In this document: positions 36,711 to 49,400 of the stretch, piece after piece | Position numbering within the stretch: position 1 is the stretch's first letter | Layout: every line of letters starts with the position of its first letter | From: Nepenthes gracilis | Lineage: Eukaryota; Streptophyta; Magnoliopsida; Caryophyllales; Nepenthaceae | Length of the DNA: 64,000 nucleotides | Direction of reading: 5' to 3' | Assembly: GCA_033239525.1 (NCBI GenBank) | Contig: BSYO01000002.1 | Coordinates: forward strand, 29,680,068 to 29,744,067 | Program-made: the position numbers and the translations under genes | The notes under the pieces: model-generated | What the model saw: only the letters and a program-made list of their open reading frames with translations | Databases searched by the model: none | Told to the model about the DNA's origin: nothing

Positions 36711-37020
36711 GAGGCTCAAGGAGGGAACTAAGGGGCGCTCCTTTGATACGTTGTTTCTTTTCTCGTTTTGTTACATTTGTATACAAATTCATTTTTATGA
36801 ATAAGACTTGTCCTTTTTTGCATCAAAGCTTCAGACGTTTCTTTTGTCTTGTTTGCATGGGCGGATCTTTTTCTCCTCTCTTTTTTTTGCGGCGTGCTGT
36901 ACGGCGCCTAATGCCTTAGCGTTGAGCGCGTGACCTTTTTCAGGTGTCTCTTGGGGACTTTCTAGCTTTTAACCATTTGGCTTTCTTTTTCTTGCCCGGC
37001 CTTTAGAACCACTCGATCAC
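36711..37020 (+). other. Probable 3' UTR of the antisense ORF
   Basis: T-rich non-coding sequence after the C-terminal block. It includes TATGAATAAGACTTG near 36797-36811, a plausible plant polyadenylation context. No reading frame of note. Confidence 0.3.
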
Positions 37021-37029
37021 AGCCGAGTT

Positions 37030-37770
37030 TTTTGAGTTTTGACCTCTGGGGCCCGGCCTGCAGGACACCGGGTCACGGTGAGTTTTGTTGCACGACCGAC
37101 GGGGTCCGCCTGGAAATTTCTTCGGTTGGCGCCGAGTCTTTGTTGCCTGACCACTGGGGTCCGACCGCTGGGGTCGCTCTGGTTGGCACCCAAGTTTTGT
37201 TGCCTAACCACTGGGTCCGGCCCAGGGTCGCTCGGGCCGGCGCGCCAAGTTTTTGTTGCACGACCTCTGGGTCCACCCTGGGGCTTTCGGTTAGCGTCGA
37301 ATCTTTGTTGCACGACCACTGGGGTCCGACCCCTAGAGTCGCTCGGGTTAGCGCCCAAGTTTTGTTGCCTGACCACTGGGGTCCAACTGTTGGGGTTGCT
37401 CGGTTTGGCGCCCAAGTTTTGTTGCTCGACCTTTGGGTCCGACTGGGGTCGCTCGGGTTAGCGCCAAGTTTTGTTGCTGTCCTCTGGGTCCGCCTTTGGA
37501 ACGCTTTCGGTTATGCGTCGAGTCTTTTTGCACGACCATTGGGGTCCGATTCGGGGTTGCTCGGGTTGGCACTAAGTTTTGTTGCACGACCACCGGGGTC
37601 CGATCTTTGGGGTCGCTCGAGGTTGGCGCCCAAGTTTTGTTGCACGATCACTGGGATCCAAACAGGGGTCGCTCGGGTCGGGCGCCCTAAGTTTTTGTCG
37701 CTGACCACTTGGGTCGGCCGGCCGAGATCGCTCGGGTTCGCGCCCAAGTTTTGTTGGATGTTGCGAGTTA
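37030..37770. repeat. Tandem array of ~56-bp units
   Basis: About twelve diverged units, each carrying a track like CAAGTTTTGTTGCACGACC, then ACTGGGGTCCGACC, then GGGGTCGCTCGGGTTGGCGC. Unit starts (the TTTGTTGC motif) recur about every 48-60 bases from 37083 to 37748. Length varies, so the array is old. It lies between gag and the antisense ORF. Short frames across it on both strands reflect the repeat and are not genes. Confidence 0.85.
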
Positions 37771-38010
37771 CTTCGCTGTTGGTGAGGGAGCATGAGAATG
37801 CTTCAGAATAATGAAAGGATTTTTTCATTAACGTGCATATTTTACATTGAGTGGCCTCCAGGGTCTTTTCTCTCCTTCTCTTTCTCCCTCCTTTTTTTTT
37901 TAGCAGTCCGCGCGCTTGGGCCTTTATGTTCCTCTTCTGCCGTCTCCTTATTCCTTGCGACAACTGTGTTTGGGGCTGGCCTTGCCGGTATTGGCGTCCT
38001 CAGCGGGTGG

Positions 38011-38850
38011 TCAGGCGTGTTCCACGCCCATTATGGCATTACCCTTTGAGCGGCGCGACCGGGTACGCCTGGGTCGCCGCAGGAAGCGGTCGAGATAGCC
38101 CTCTATTGCTAGCCGCTCGATTTTCGCCTGGAGCTTTTGGCAGTCTTCGGTGTCGTTGCCGCGGCTGCAGTGGTAGTGGCAGTACTCCCACTGGTCGCCT
38201 CCCTCTGGGTTCTTCAACGGCTTGGGCCATCTCAGAAACTCCTCTTCCCTGATCTGCCTCAGGATGTTGGTGAGGGAGTCAGTGAAGGCCAGCGGGTTAA
38301 ATGGCCGCTCGCCTCCAAGGACCATCCGTTCGGGCCCATCTTGCCCCGACGGCCCTTGGATCTTCAGCTGGGCGCTTGCCCTTCTTTTTCCTTCCCTTGC
38401 CCTCGGGAACAGGGGGTCTTCTCATTCTCCCAACCCACTTGTTTCGCCGGTTTTGGGCCTGAAGACCGTCCTCCAGAGCCTTTTTAGCCCTTTTTTCGTC
38501 GGGGCTTGGCTCATGGACTTCTTTCTGTTGAGGTAATCCCTCAACTCGCCAGGAGTCCCCACCGAGTGTTGCCTCTGGGGTGCTGCTGGAGCTGGCTTTC
38601 GGGGCGCGGGCCCCTGGGTTGCCTGTCCACCTTCTCTCGGAGGGTGCGGACGACTCTTGTGAGGCTGTCCGCCCTCTGCACTAGCTTGCGTACGCTAGTG
38701 CCGGGGCCGCCGTTCACTCTGCCACCCGACGGGAGGCACCTGTCATAGCGCTCCTCTTCCCGGGTGGACGCACTGTCTTGCTTGCTGATCATCTCCAGGT
38801 CATTGGTTGTTCTTTGAGGGGGGAAGTTCGTGTGCTTCTGTCAGCTTTCC
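38011..38850 (-). pseudogene. gag relic with zinc knuckle (Tat type)
   Basis: On the minus strand, starting just after the PBS, is a hydrophilic N-terminal stretch (38792-38541: REEERYD, then a Ser/Arg-rich linker). After a frameshift comes a C-terminal block (38325-38011) with the gypsy zinc knuckle CHYHCSRGNDTEDC and QKLQAKIERLAIEGYL. The pattern is C-x2-H-x3-G-x5-C, but the usual His after Gly is Asn, so metal binding is doubtful. The central capsid domain is largely missing. Confidence 0.7.
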
Positions 38851-38869
38851 GTTCCCACAGACGGCGCCA
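38851..38869 (-). other. Primer-binding site of the Tat-type element
   Basis: The minus strand reads TGGCGCCGTCTGTGGGAAC one base away from the right LTR. This is a familiar primer-binding site of plant Tat-lineage gypsy elements, and it fixes the orientation of the element. Confidence 0.8.
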
Positions 38870-38870
38870 A

Positions 38871-39866
38871 TGTTGCGTTCTGGAACCGCGGCCTCCAGGC
38901 GGATCCTCGTTGATGAGGGGTGTTCCTGGGTCTCTGGATCCGCGAGGTTCAGTCGGAAATGTCGATTCCGGACAACACAAGTGAATGTGATGTTGGACAC
39001 GAGAGAAAGATGGAGACCAGATTTTTTACGTGGAAAACCTCCTTTTAAATGGGGAGGAAAAACCACGAGGCTCAGGGCCTTAAAAGTGCTTCACTATTTG
39101 GGCTGAAATCTTTACAGAATACAAGTGTGGGGGTTAATCCCTTCCTTGTCTGTTGCTTTGTGTTTCTTCCTTAGAAGGCTATGCTCACTAGGAGGATTTG
39201 CTACTCTCGTTGGGGATTTCTTTGCTTTGCCTTTTGAGAAAAAAGAGTCCGGTCCCCTTTTGAGAGGGACTTTGTTGGGTATTTATAGGAAAAATCAGGC
39301 CATTAGGGAAGAGACGCGTGGCAGCCATCGGATGACCCAAATGCTGCGTAGTATCCTACTAGCCTCATTAATGCTACTGACGTGCGCGGTAAGGCACGCG
39401 GCTAGCGCTGCTGGTAGGCCTGCGTGTGCAGGGTCTGAGTGACAATCTTGATTTGACTAGGCGTGCCCTATTGAGATGGCGACTGGCAATGGTTGCAGGT
39501 TCGTTGGGAATCGACGAAGTTGTCTAGCTGGCATTCCCGGCCTTGAGTGAGCAGTCCTCGTCACTGAGTGGGGCACCTTGTGAGCTCGCGAACTTGTAAG
39601 AGGCGGCTGTTCTTGGAGGATCTTTTGGGAAAGTCGGGAGCCTTTTCGACCTCTTGGCGCACCCGAGGCTGGTTGGGGCAGGAGCAGCCGGTCGCTTTTT
39701 GTATCGTGTCACTTGAATATTACCCAGCGTTGTCCCTCGAGCTTCTTCATGCATGAACAGGACTTCTGGGCTTCAGGTGGTATTGGGTTGGGCCTGGCCT
39801 CTATTCTGCGCTACCTCGTTTGGCACTTCTTACAGCCGTATTTTTATGGCCTTATATCGCCCAAAA
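38871..39866 (-). repeat. Right (5') LTR of the Tat-type element
   Basis: About 996 bases, direct repeat of 33184-34193, starting TGTTGCGTTCTGG. The minus-strand TATA is at 39290-39298. Its last ~150 bases are shortened and more diverged than the left copy, ending near CCCAAAATAATG, so the outer edge is approximate. Confidence 0.75.
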
Positions 39867-40416
39867 TAATGAAGAGTATAGGTATAACCAAATTAATTGA
39901 ATTTAAAAAAATGCTTGATTTTTATTGTCACAATCTTCATTATAATTAAATAAAACCATGAATGAAATTTAAAGGTTTAACATTTGCAATTCATGTAATA
40001 TTAAATCCTTGCAACGTGAAATGAATAAAAAGTAAGTAATTTAACACAAAAATGGACCCTTGAATACTGACGTTGGAAGATGACTTAATATCTGATGTAT
40101 ACAATACATAAATATGTATTTAAAACTTGTTGTTATATTTGATTACGAATAAAATATAGTTTTTAGATTATATGTATTAGCATCTATTTAAATGATTCTT
40201 TATATATTTAAATTATAATATAATTATTTTATCAATACTCGACAGATTTTAATTAGCACTTGGTAGTAAAAAAAAAAACATCATAATAACACTCTGATCA
40301 TTTTCTTTTTTAAATCACAACCAAATTAGATGAAGACAAAATTAAAACAACGCAGACGATAAAAGATCTCGCCCTGACTTCCGAACGTCTAAGCTTCCGA
40401 GAGTGAGAGTGAGAGA
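39867..40416. other. AT-rich upstream region of the membrane-protein gene
   Basis: Non-coding and AT-rich until about 40330, then more GC-rich with a GAGAGTGAGAGTGAGAG leader just before ATG 40417. This is the probable promoter and 5' UTR. The Tat-type element sits about 550 bases upstream of the start codon, close enough to affect expression. Confidence 0.4.
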
Positions 40417-43400
40417 ATGGAGGGAGAGGAGACAGCAGGCGGATTGACCGACTGGGAGCATGTCCGCTCTTCGTCACCTCCTTCCTCATTGCGGCAGCAA
40501 TCCCATCTTCGTACTGAGTCATCGTCGAGTCTCGCAGAAATTATAAGCTATCAGCCCAGCGACGATGACTTCTCCATCTTCCCTCCTATCAACCACGAAG
40601 GAATTCCCCTCCTCTCTCAACCCAATGCCCATCACCACACGACGCGGCGGCCTTCTCCGCGGCTGAGCCCTCATAGCGACGCCGCACTTCCGCACTTTCC
40701 CTATTTTTCCCTCGATTCCCCGCCCCCACAACCACCTACAGTTGCTCAAAAGTTGGCTAGGCTGTTCAATTTTTCGCTTAAGCAATTCCATTCTGAGGCT
40801 CTTGCCATTTTTAATTCCCTTCGTTCCAGAGGAGTATTTCGAGCTTATCACTCTTCTTTCGTGAGGGGCGCGGTGACGACGACAGCAACAACATTGTTGC
40901 TGCTGCTTTGGTGCGTGTGGGTTCGTCGGCGGCGGAGGCGGAGGCGTGGTAGAGAGGACGACAGGATTGAGCATTTGAAGTTTCTTATTAAACAGAAAGA
41001 TGAGGTTCATTTCTAACTGTTTTAATCTCTCATTACATTTGAGTCGGCAGATTACATCTTTGAGTCTTTGGGGTGTGGACTGAGTCGGCGCCCTGTTGGG
41101 TGCATATCAATTTTTTCCTTCAAAAGTAGGGGGGTGGGAGGTTCCAAATTGGAACCTTTTTAGGTGATATTGTATCATGTTCGGCTTCAGTTTCTCCCTG
41201 TAAAATTCAAACCAATTTCATGTGACGAGCTCCCACGCTAGCTATGAAATGACACACGCTTCTATATGTTGGTAGATATGTGATTGCAAATTGTCCGTCC
41301 GTTGCTTCTGAAAATGCCTGTCGAACGTGGTTACTTGCCTAATCAATACAATCATGACTCATCAACTCTACAGAATTGTATATATGCTTGGAATTGCGAC
41401 CTTGACAAAGACAGCCCAAAAACTATGCAGAAAATCAACGGGGATGTCCTTCCTCTATCCTAAACTCCTCTCACTTGCTATCTTTTTCTCAGTGTTTATT
41501 CTGCAAAACAACAATACTATATTCATGACTTGGTCTTTATAGTAGGATGAAATATTTTGTCTCTACAAGTTGGATAATAGAGCATCAATTTTCATCATTT
41601 CATGAAGGTATTTTGTAGAGAATTTTTGTCCCAGTGCCATGGCCTCATTGGTGTTAAGAAATCAATGATGTGTTGGGGGATCTTTAGCTATGTCGTGGTT
41701 GTGCTTAGACTGCTTTAATTATACTGGGAAGCTGGGACGTGTTTTGTGAAATTCAGGAATAGTGTATGGCAATGTATCTTTGGCTTTCTTTTTAGAAATT
41801 TTTTTCTTATAACAAAAGCAGCTTTAAAACGATGGCTCTTGCCCCACTTCTAACTTTTAAAAAAAATTATTGTAGCTTTTGCTCGCTGCCACCATAAATC
41901 AGTTTACCAAAAAGTAGCCACTAGTTTTGTGTGAAAGTAGCTGTAACTTCTACAAAAAAATGCCCCAAAGAAATTTCCAAATGCAAACATATAAAACCTT
42001 TTGAGTTCCATTGTTGCTAAATATGCGGGAAGATTGCTAAAGCCTAACTGCTGTTTAGATAACATGTCTAGTTGGTTTATGTAACTCTTTGATGGTGATG
42101 GGTCCTGGAACCCAATGCCCAAAATTGCAATCACAGGCCCAAAGGATCACAGGAGAAAGCTGGCCCAAAAGGCTCACAAGCCAAATTAGACCCAAGTGAC
42201 TAACCCATTTCCGAGCACTTGAAGAGTCAGGATAAGCGACAAAAACGCTGGCAACCCGAGAGTATGCTGTGATCCATTGAAGGACGAGGATCGCCAGAAA
42301 AGCCAAAATAGCCAAGATGCCAGCTCAGATGACTTGCACGGCGCACACTGCCACGAGCGACCAACGGCTTCTGACGCGCTGTACCTGCAGACCATGCGCC
42401 TTTGAGCGCCGTACCTGTAGACTGTGACAGGTGTCCCTGTCACAAGTCACAGCCGCACCTACAGTAGTGGCGATGGTGGCAGGCAGCCCTGACACGCTAG
42501 CGCCACGTGTCGACTCCCTTACGGCATCACGTTCCTTATAAATACCCCATTTCAGCAACTGAGAAAGGGTCTTGATTCTGGATCCATCTATTCACACTCG
42601 AGCAAGAATCCTCAAGAGAAAAAAAACTAAGGCAAAGAGAAAAGAGTGAGGAGAGAAATCTGTTTTCCTTACGCTGTAATACCCTGAGAAGGCGAATAGC
42701 GTCCCAGGCATTCTTTGTACCTTTTCATCACTATAGTGAGATTTCTTGGACTGCTTGTCCGCTGCTGTGGTTTTTCACCCCTCGTCAGATTAAGGGGTTT
42801 TCCACGTAAACCAACGCGTTCTCCCACTGTCCCGATACTTCTCTTTCTCTGTTCAAGTTCTGCTTATTTTGTGTTGCTCCTATCTGTCCGTCCGCATGCT
42901 TAAAAGGCCGCTCGTGCTTTGACTGACGTACGGCCAGATTCACCGGACGCAACAGATGGCATGATTTCTTATCCTGTATACTGAAGGCTAGAGATGGGGG
43001 TGTGCTTTGGACATAAATATTCCTTACATGTACATACCAATGTAGGTGATCTATGTGGATATAAGGCATAACATAAAAAGACGGCTAGGTGATCTATATA
43101 GGATGCGAATTAGTGGACAGTTTTGTTAAGCAGAATCATAAATTCCGGGAATGTGCTAAGGAACCTAAAGATAGCAATGAAAGGTATTAAAGGCTTGTTG
43201 GAAGGCTAATTTATCTTTTATTTGTCCAAATACTTCTTACACAGTAAGCATGATGCTTCAATTTATGGGTATGCCACGAGAAAATATATGGAGCAATATA
43301 GAGAATACTAAGGTACTTAAACTTCGCACCAAGAAAAGGAACTTTGTTTATAAAATATAATAATATGGGGGTAGAATCATATATTGATGCAGATTAGGCT

Positions 43401-46400
43401 GGGTCTATTCTTGACCCGGGATCTACTAGTGGATATTGCACATTTGATGGAGCCAATTTTATAACATGGAGAAGTAAGAAACAGTAAATTGTGGCCAGGT
43501 TTAGTAGAAGCTAAATTCTGATCAACCACTGAAGGCATTTGTGGGTTACATTGGATAAAAATCATTCTATCTGATTGAAAATAAAACTAGAAGGGCTTGT
43601 GAAGTTGTATTGTGATAACAAATCCGCCATAAGCATTGCCCATAATCTATTCATTATGGCTGAATTAAACACGTGGAGATTAATCAGCATGTTGCTAGGA
43701 AAATTAGCAAGTGGAGAGATTTGTATTCTCTATGTTGCTTCAAAAAGTCTACTTGCATATTTTCCAGAGAAGCTTCAAAAAGTCTACTTGCATATTTTCT
43801 CCTGAAAGAGTTGCTAAGTCCTATGCTTAATGTATTTTAGGCAAGCTAGGAATAAATAGTATTTTTGAACAAGTTTGAGGGGAAATTTTGACAATCATTC
43901 CCAAAAATGGAGGATTTGGTTTCCTGCTATATTACACTGATGGAACGAACACTATTTTTTAGAAGATTTTATAACATAGATGAAAATGATTTATGTAATT
44001 ACCACCATTCCAAGTGATTACTACCAATTTCGGTGATGACCAAAAATGCTGGTGACTTGAAAATCTTTCCTAGAATAGATCTTAGATGGAGAGGCCTATT
44101 CTTTTAGTAGAGGAGGCCTTGGGGCAGGACAGCATGGTTAGGGGACATGAGAGAGAGAGGAAAAAGGGGAGAGAGAGAGAGAGAGAGAGAGAGGAGGAAA
44201 GAGAGAGGAGGTTGGGAGGGATCAGGGAAGGCTGAGGTTGTGGCTGTGAGGGAGGATGACAGGTGGTCCAGTGTTAGTGTAGAGGTGGGTTGGAGGGAAC
44301 TACGGGCATTTTGGTCTTTAGACAATGGTTGGCATTGCTAATAACAATAAAGTTGTCGGTAGTTAAGAGAACACAAATGAAAGTGGTGGCTATGTGAAAA
44401 GTACAATAAGAAGTCATGATTAGTCCAAAGAACCTTTGACTTCAAATGGGAGAAACAAATGAGAGAAAACATGATTGTATTAAAAAAGAGAGAAGAAAAA
44501 TACGTGACTGTCTTAATAGAATGGTTTGCTCCTTGGATGTGATCAACTGACTTAAATCTCTCAATTCTTGGGGAGGGGTGGTAGAACCATATTGTGAACC
44601 TTTAGATAGCCAGGATAATGTTGGATCGGAGATATATTGAGAAATTAGTTGAACAAAGTTTGGTTGGGAACCCTACTTAGTTAGAAGCTGACAATCAATA
44701 TCATTTCAAAGCAATCACAGGCTTCATCATATCAAGTTTGATGCCATCTAAACACTGGGAACATTGCTTCATTGAATTTAATATTTGATTGATAGACCTA
44801 TACAGAGGTATATGGATACCTTACAAGTGCATAAATGTACTATTGCTCTCCATAGGGAATTGGGTTATTCCTTTTCAAAATAAATATGATAATTCCTAAT
44901 TAAATCCTAAGCCCGTACTTCTATAATTTCAATTCCAATATCAAATAACAAGAGAGAGACAATTTCAAATGAATTACAAATGAGATTAATTGAACTAAAT
45001 CTAGAGCAAATTATAAAATGAACAAATAATAGTGACAAACAGTAAATAACAGTAAAATCATTATACAAAAGAACAGCAAATAACAAACTGAAGCTAAAAG
45101 CACTTGTGTTAGTTTGAAGATTTTCTGATATTATTTATCCCAAGACAAAAAATTTGAGTGCTAGTGCCTTTGAAGATATTGACATTGAAGAATACTTTAG
45201 ATTAAATGATTACCTAGGGTGTAAATCCTGTCAAATTAATAACGCCACTGATTTAAGAGCGTGAAATACCAAATAGATTTCATGGAATACGATCTAAATA
45301 AAGTATGTATTAATTGAGCCTGAAGCTTCCAACTTTAATCTATTTTACTTAACAAAAGATAGAACATTAAAAAATGATGCATCTTCATAATCTCCTCACT
45401 CCAACTATTTTAATGGTTTTACATCAAGATTAAAAATTTAGAAATCCATGAACAAATAAAAGTAACAACTGAATGAATTGCAATCAACCTTTCAAAGATT
45501 CAGTAATCTATGCAAACCAAACAATTGTGCTTGATTTATCTACTTCTTCTAGGCATTTATTAAGGATTATAACTTCAAGTAATGAAAACAATAAAAACAG
45601 ACTAACTGGAAAACTAAGAATACAAGATACCATACTGAGGACTTGTTGTAGTGGCCTGCTGTTCCAAACAAACTTAGCATTGCAGTGGAAAACACACCAA
45701 CCCTTTTTCTGCTGCAGTAGCGTGCTCTCTCTCTCTCTTTTTTCCTTCTGCATTCTGCAGCTCACATAGAAATTTTCCTCAATAAAGGCTCTACTATTAC
45801 AGCTGGCATCTTACTGATTTTGTAGGAAAAATTAGGCCTGAAGAGTGTCTCCAGACCTCTTTGAAATTCACAGTGAAGCTGGCTCATCTCCCATATTTTC
45901 TCCTCCAATTAGTTGGCCTACCATTTTGTGCATGCTGCAGCCAGCTGTCTTCCCCCTTTTTCGCAAGGAAGTTGGTTGATTTTCTTCATTTATGTAAAAA
46001 TTGGCCATACTTTCTCTTTGTATGTCTTTCTTTCCTCCTGTCTTCTTCATGCAGTTTCCCGGCTAGCTTTTTTCCTTCACAATAGCTCTCAACATTTTGT
46101 ATTAAGACAGTGGTCCCTCTCAGGCTTTTGTGGATCAATTGCATGTCTAAGCTCATTCTTCTTCCGTCTTTCTCCTAAAATTATTTTTTTGGGCCTAGCA
46201 TCTTTAGGAAACACAAATTACTGTAAATGAGTGCATAATAACTCCTACAAGGACCTTTTTATTTTTTGTCAATCATTACTGAAGATTACATTTATTTCCT
46301 GTCTATATATTGTTGTTCCCTCACAATATGTGGCTGCTTGCTTGGTTGTGCCAAAAAAAGGTAAGCACAATTAAGTAAACGACAATATATTTTCAGGGGA

Positions 46401-49400
46401 CAACAGTAAATTCATGTGAAATAATTGTTATTTTGAGTGTTCATCGTAGAGGAAATGTGATGCTCTAGGAGTAGTTATTAAGTTCTCTTCCTGTGTATTT
46501 CAGAGTATCTTTCTCCCTTTGGAAATGAATTTATAAGAAGTCTCTATTTACCAAAATGGGGTAATCTGGAAAAAATGAAAAAAAAAAAAGGCTATCATAT
46601 ACTTTGGGAACAACAAAGGTAAGCACAATTGATGGATCAAAGCAGAAACCCATTAAAAAGTAATGGTTGAACCAAAGGTGCCATATGTATTCGGAAGGAG
46701 ACCAAAATTATGGTTGAGCTATCATGGTCACGTGAAAATCAATCTCAAAGACCACTTTTTGGATTTTTGCTTGATGGGAAGCAACAAGTAGCTAATACGT
46801 ATTGGTGTCGAAATTAGTATTAATATTGATGGGTCCTGTATGAACATGGACTGATATCAACGAGGCCCAACCAACAGTGATGAGGCCCAGCCAGGTGATG
46901 GAGCCCAGGAGATTTGGAGTAAGGCCCACTAGACGCTTCTGACACACGTCCAATCGCCATCCACCCGCACCTCCCCCGAAACGGCTGCAGACTGGCTGCG
47001 CAGGAGGCGTTGACTCAAAAAATGTTAGCCAATGTGAGATGAGGTCAACCTAGGCAAGCCGCGGTGCCTGCTGTCTTACAGCAATTCAACCAATCCCAGC
47101 GAAAGTCAACCAGGCCCATGTCGGCCACGCCCGGCAACAGTCTCCGTGTCACCACAAGGCGACAAATAACATTGCTGGCTACCGCCGGCGCTCAGCGGCC
47201 GGCGAACCCAGGTAGGTCACCTGTCACAAGTTCTTGCGCCCAAAAGCCTTCTCGACGGAGCTTACAAATACCTTCTCCAACAACAGAGAAAGGGATCCGA
47301 GATTCGAGATCTAAGATCCTGCATTCATACTTACTCGAAGCCCACTCAAAGCTATCCTACGCTAAGCTTCGAACAAACAAACGCAAGGAGAAAGAACTAG
47401 CTCTCTTTTCTCTTTAATCGCCGCTTCAACCCGGCAATCTTAGTGGGCCACTCATTGCAGTACACTAAGGGAGCTCGAGCCTCCTGTCATTATTCGCACC
47501 CCTTGCGTACCTGTATCTGTGCAATCCCCATCACGTTTACCTTCACACCTACATCTTTCCATTTTCCGGGAAAGATTTCTAATTTGAGCGTCAGAATGTT
47601 TATGGTGGGAGAACCTATCACCGTCCTCTGACCTCTTATTCATAGTTTGTGGTGCGTAAGGTCCAAGTTGAGAGATGTGAAGATTGGACCCGTTCGAGAT
47701 CGACCCGATGCGAGGAATCCAAAAGCTCCATAATCTATACGAAAACTCGGACCGAGGGATGCATCAAATATCAATCATGATTATATCGTTATCAGACATA
47801 TCGAACAATATGTAATTGTATCGGATATATCAAAAGAAAATAATTTTTTAAAAATATTAATCTGATAGGGTTATATTAGCCGATATATCGTGGTGTATCG
47901 CCAATATGGTAATATATCACGATATCCAAAAATATTGGCATTAGGGGGGTAATATTCAATACATATCGGTTGATATTTACATCAATTGATAACCACATTG
48001 GTTAGGTGTAGATGATTTGAAGGGAAAAATGTCTGGAAGTATACAAGTGAGACAAGAAAGTTGAGCAATTCATCTCTGATGTTCTGAAATAAGACTTATT
48101 TCCTGTTGAGAACATGAAACATCTTGTATTTCCTCACCTTCATAGGTTTAGCATCCTTCTCTGGACTTTGTATCTCTAACCAATTGAACAACTGATTGTT
48201 CAATTTATGTTCGTGTGCCTGTTCAAGTGACAGAAGACTTTCATGCAGAGGCATCTTTTGTAGACAGTCTAATTCTTGGAGCAGATGATTCGTGTTGTCT
48301 TGGATTATTCCAAACTGGGTGCTGCTTTGGTTTAGCAAAGCATCATATTTTGTTGAAAGGCTTGAGATTTGTGGAACTTGGATGTCATCACGGCAAGAAT
48401 GTTTAGTTGCCCATGCTGTTCTGCATTGGAAAGGACAAGCTAGATGAGCATGTTTTTGCACCATGAAGTATGGGGTTTTATGATCCAAACTCTCTGCTGT
48501 TGAGTGGAGGATAAAGCATTAGGTAACATCATGTGGTTATTGTTTATTTATAAAACCCTTGCAAAGCTCTGCTCCCTGGTGGTCTCTTTTCTTGCTTGAC
48601 CAATTATACCTGCTAGTGAAAATTGCCAGGTCTGAGCCCATGTAGGTAATCAATGAAGAATGAATAAAAATATGAAGCAAATGGTCTGCCTTTATATTTA
48701 TCCTCTTAACCTATGAGAGAGGATACTATTTCCAATCAAATATATGGAAAAAAAAAATGTGTGGACCCAGAAGCAATAGAACTATCCAAGTTTCTGGACA
48801 AATAGAAGACTGACGCCAAGGCACTCTTTCATTGACCTTTTTTCTCCTGGTAATTATGTAAGACATAATATTAAAGATAAATAATGTATACCTTGAGACC
48901 AACTAGAAGAGCTTGGTGCTAGGGCATCACCTGAACAACCAACACCAAGACCAGAACAAAACGAAAACTTAAAGTGAACAAAACAGAAGACTAGGACAAT
49001 GAAATGGTACATATCAGGCCGAAAGAGAAGTAAGCGGCCATCCCACAATCCGACAGTATAAACACAATTGGCACCTCACTAGCAGCAGTAGCTAATTCCT
49101 ATTTGCTTTTTTAGTACTCTAACCCTGAGAAAACTGCACAAGAATGACAATGCAATTGCTACTAAGCCAGTGTTTACAGCTATAACCAAATCAAGAAAAC
49201 CTGCCTCGGCCCTATCCAATGAATTTGCCATGCATCAGATCAAAGCACTCTGAAAGCGGACAAGGAGCTGCTCATAAGTACTTTAGCAGAACAACTCAAG
49301 AGTATTTCTCCCCACATTGCTCTGGCATCCAGTGTGTATTCCAATGCTCAAGATTCATTAAAGACTTTGGATTACACTAATCCCCTACTTCAGGGCTGTG

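Larger units (their letters stand above)
33184..39866 (-). mobile_element. Non-autonomous Tat-type gypsy element with antisense ORF
   Basis: A 6.7-kb GC-rich element. Two direct ~1-kb LTRs (33184-34193 and 38871-39866) both start TGTTGCGTTCT. The PBS lies next to the right LTR on the minus strand, so transcription runs leftward. From its 5' end the order is: right LTR, PBS (38851-38869), degraded gag (38868-38011), ~56-bp tandem array (37760-37030), an antisense gene on the plus strand (34645-36710), a polypurine tract (AGCCCCCATG on plus, 34195-34204), left LTR. Protease, RT, RNase H and integrase are absent, so it would need an autonomous relative. No target-site duplication was found (GTAGG against TAATG); the right LTR end looks degraded. 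Confidence 0.8.

Noticed and set aside
37030..37770. CRISPR-like array
   Set aside because: This is a eukaryotic genome, units are contiguous and diverged with no unique spacers, and the array lies inside a retroelement.
37032..37963. Repeated Cys-rich or Gly-rich protein frames on both strands
   Set aside because: They are produced by the ~56-bp tandem array; unit length varies and frames shift between units.
44104..44341. Arg/Glu-rich and Ser/Leu-rich frames
   Set aside because: Low-complexity translation of the GA tract.
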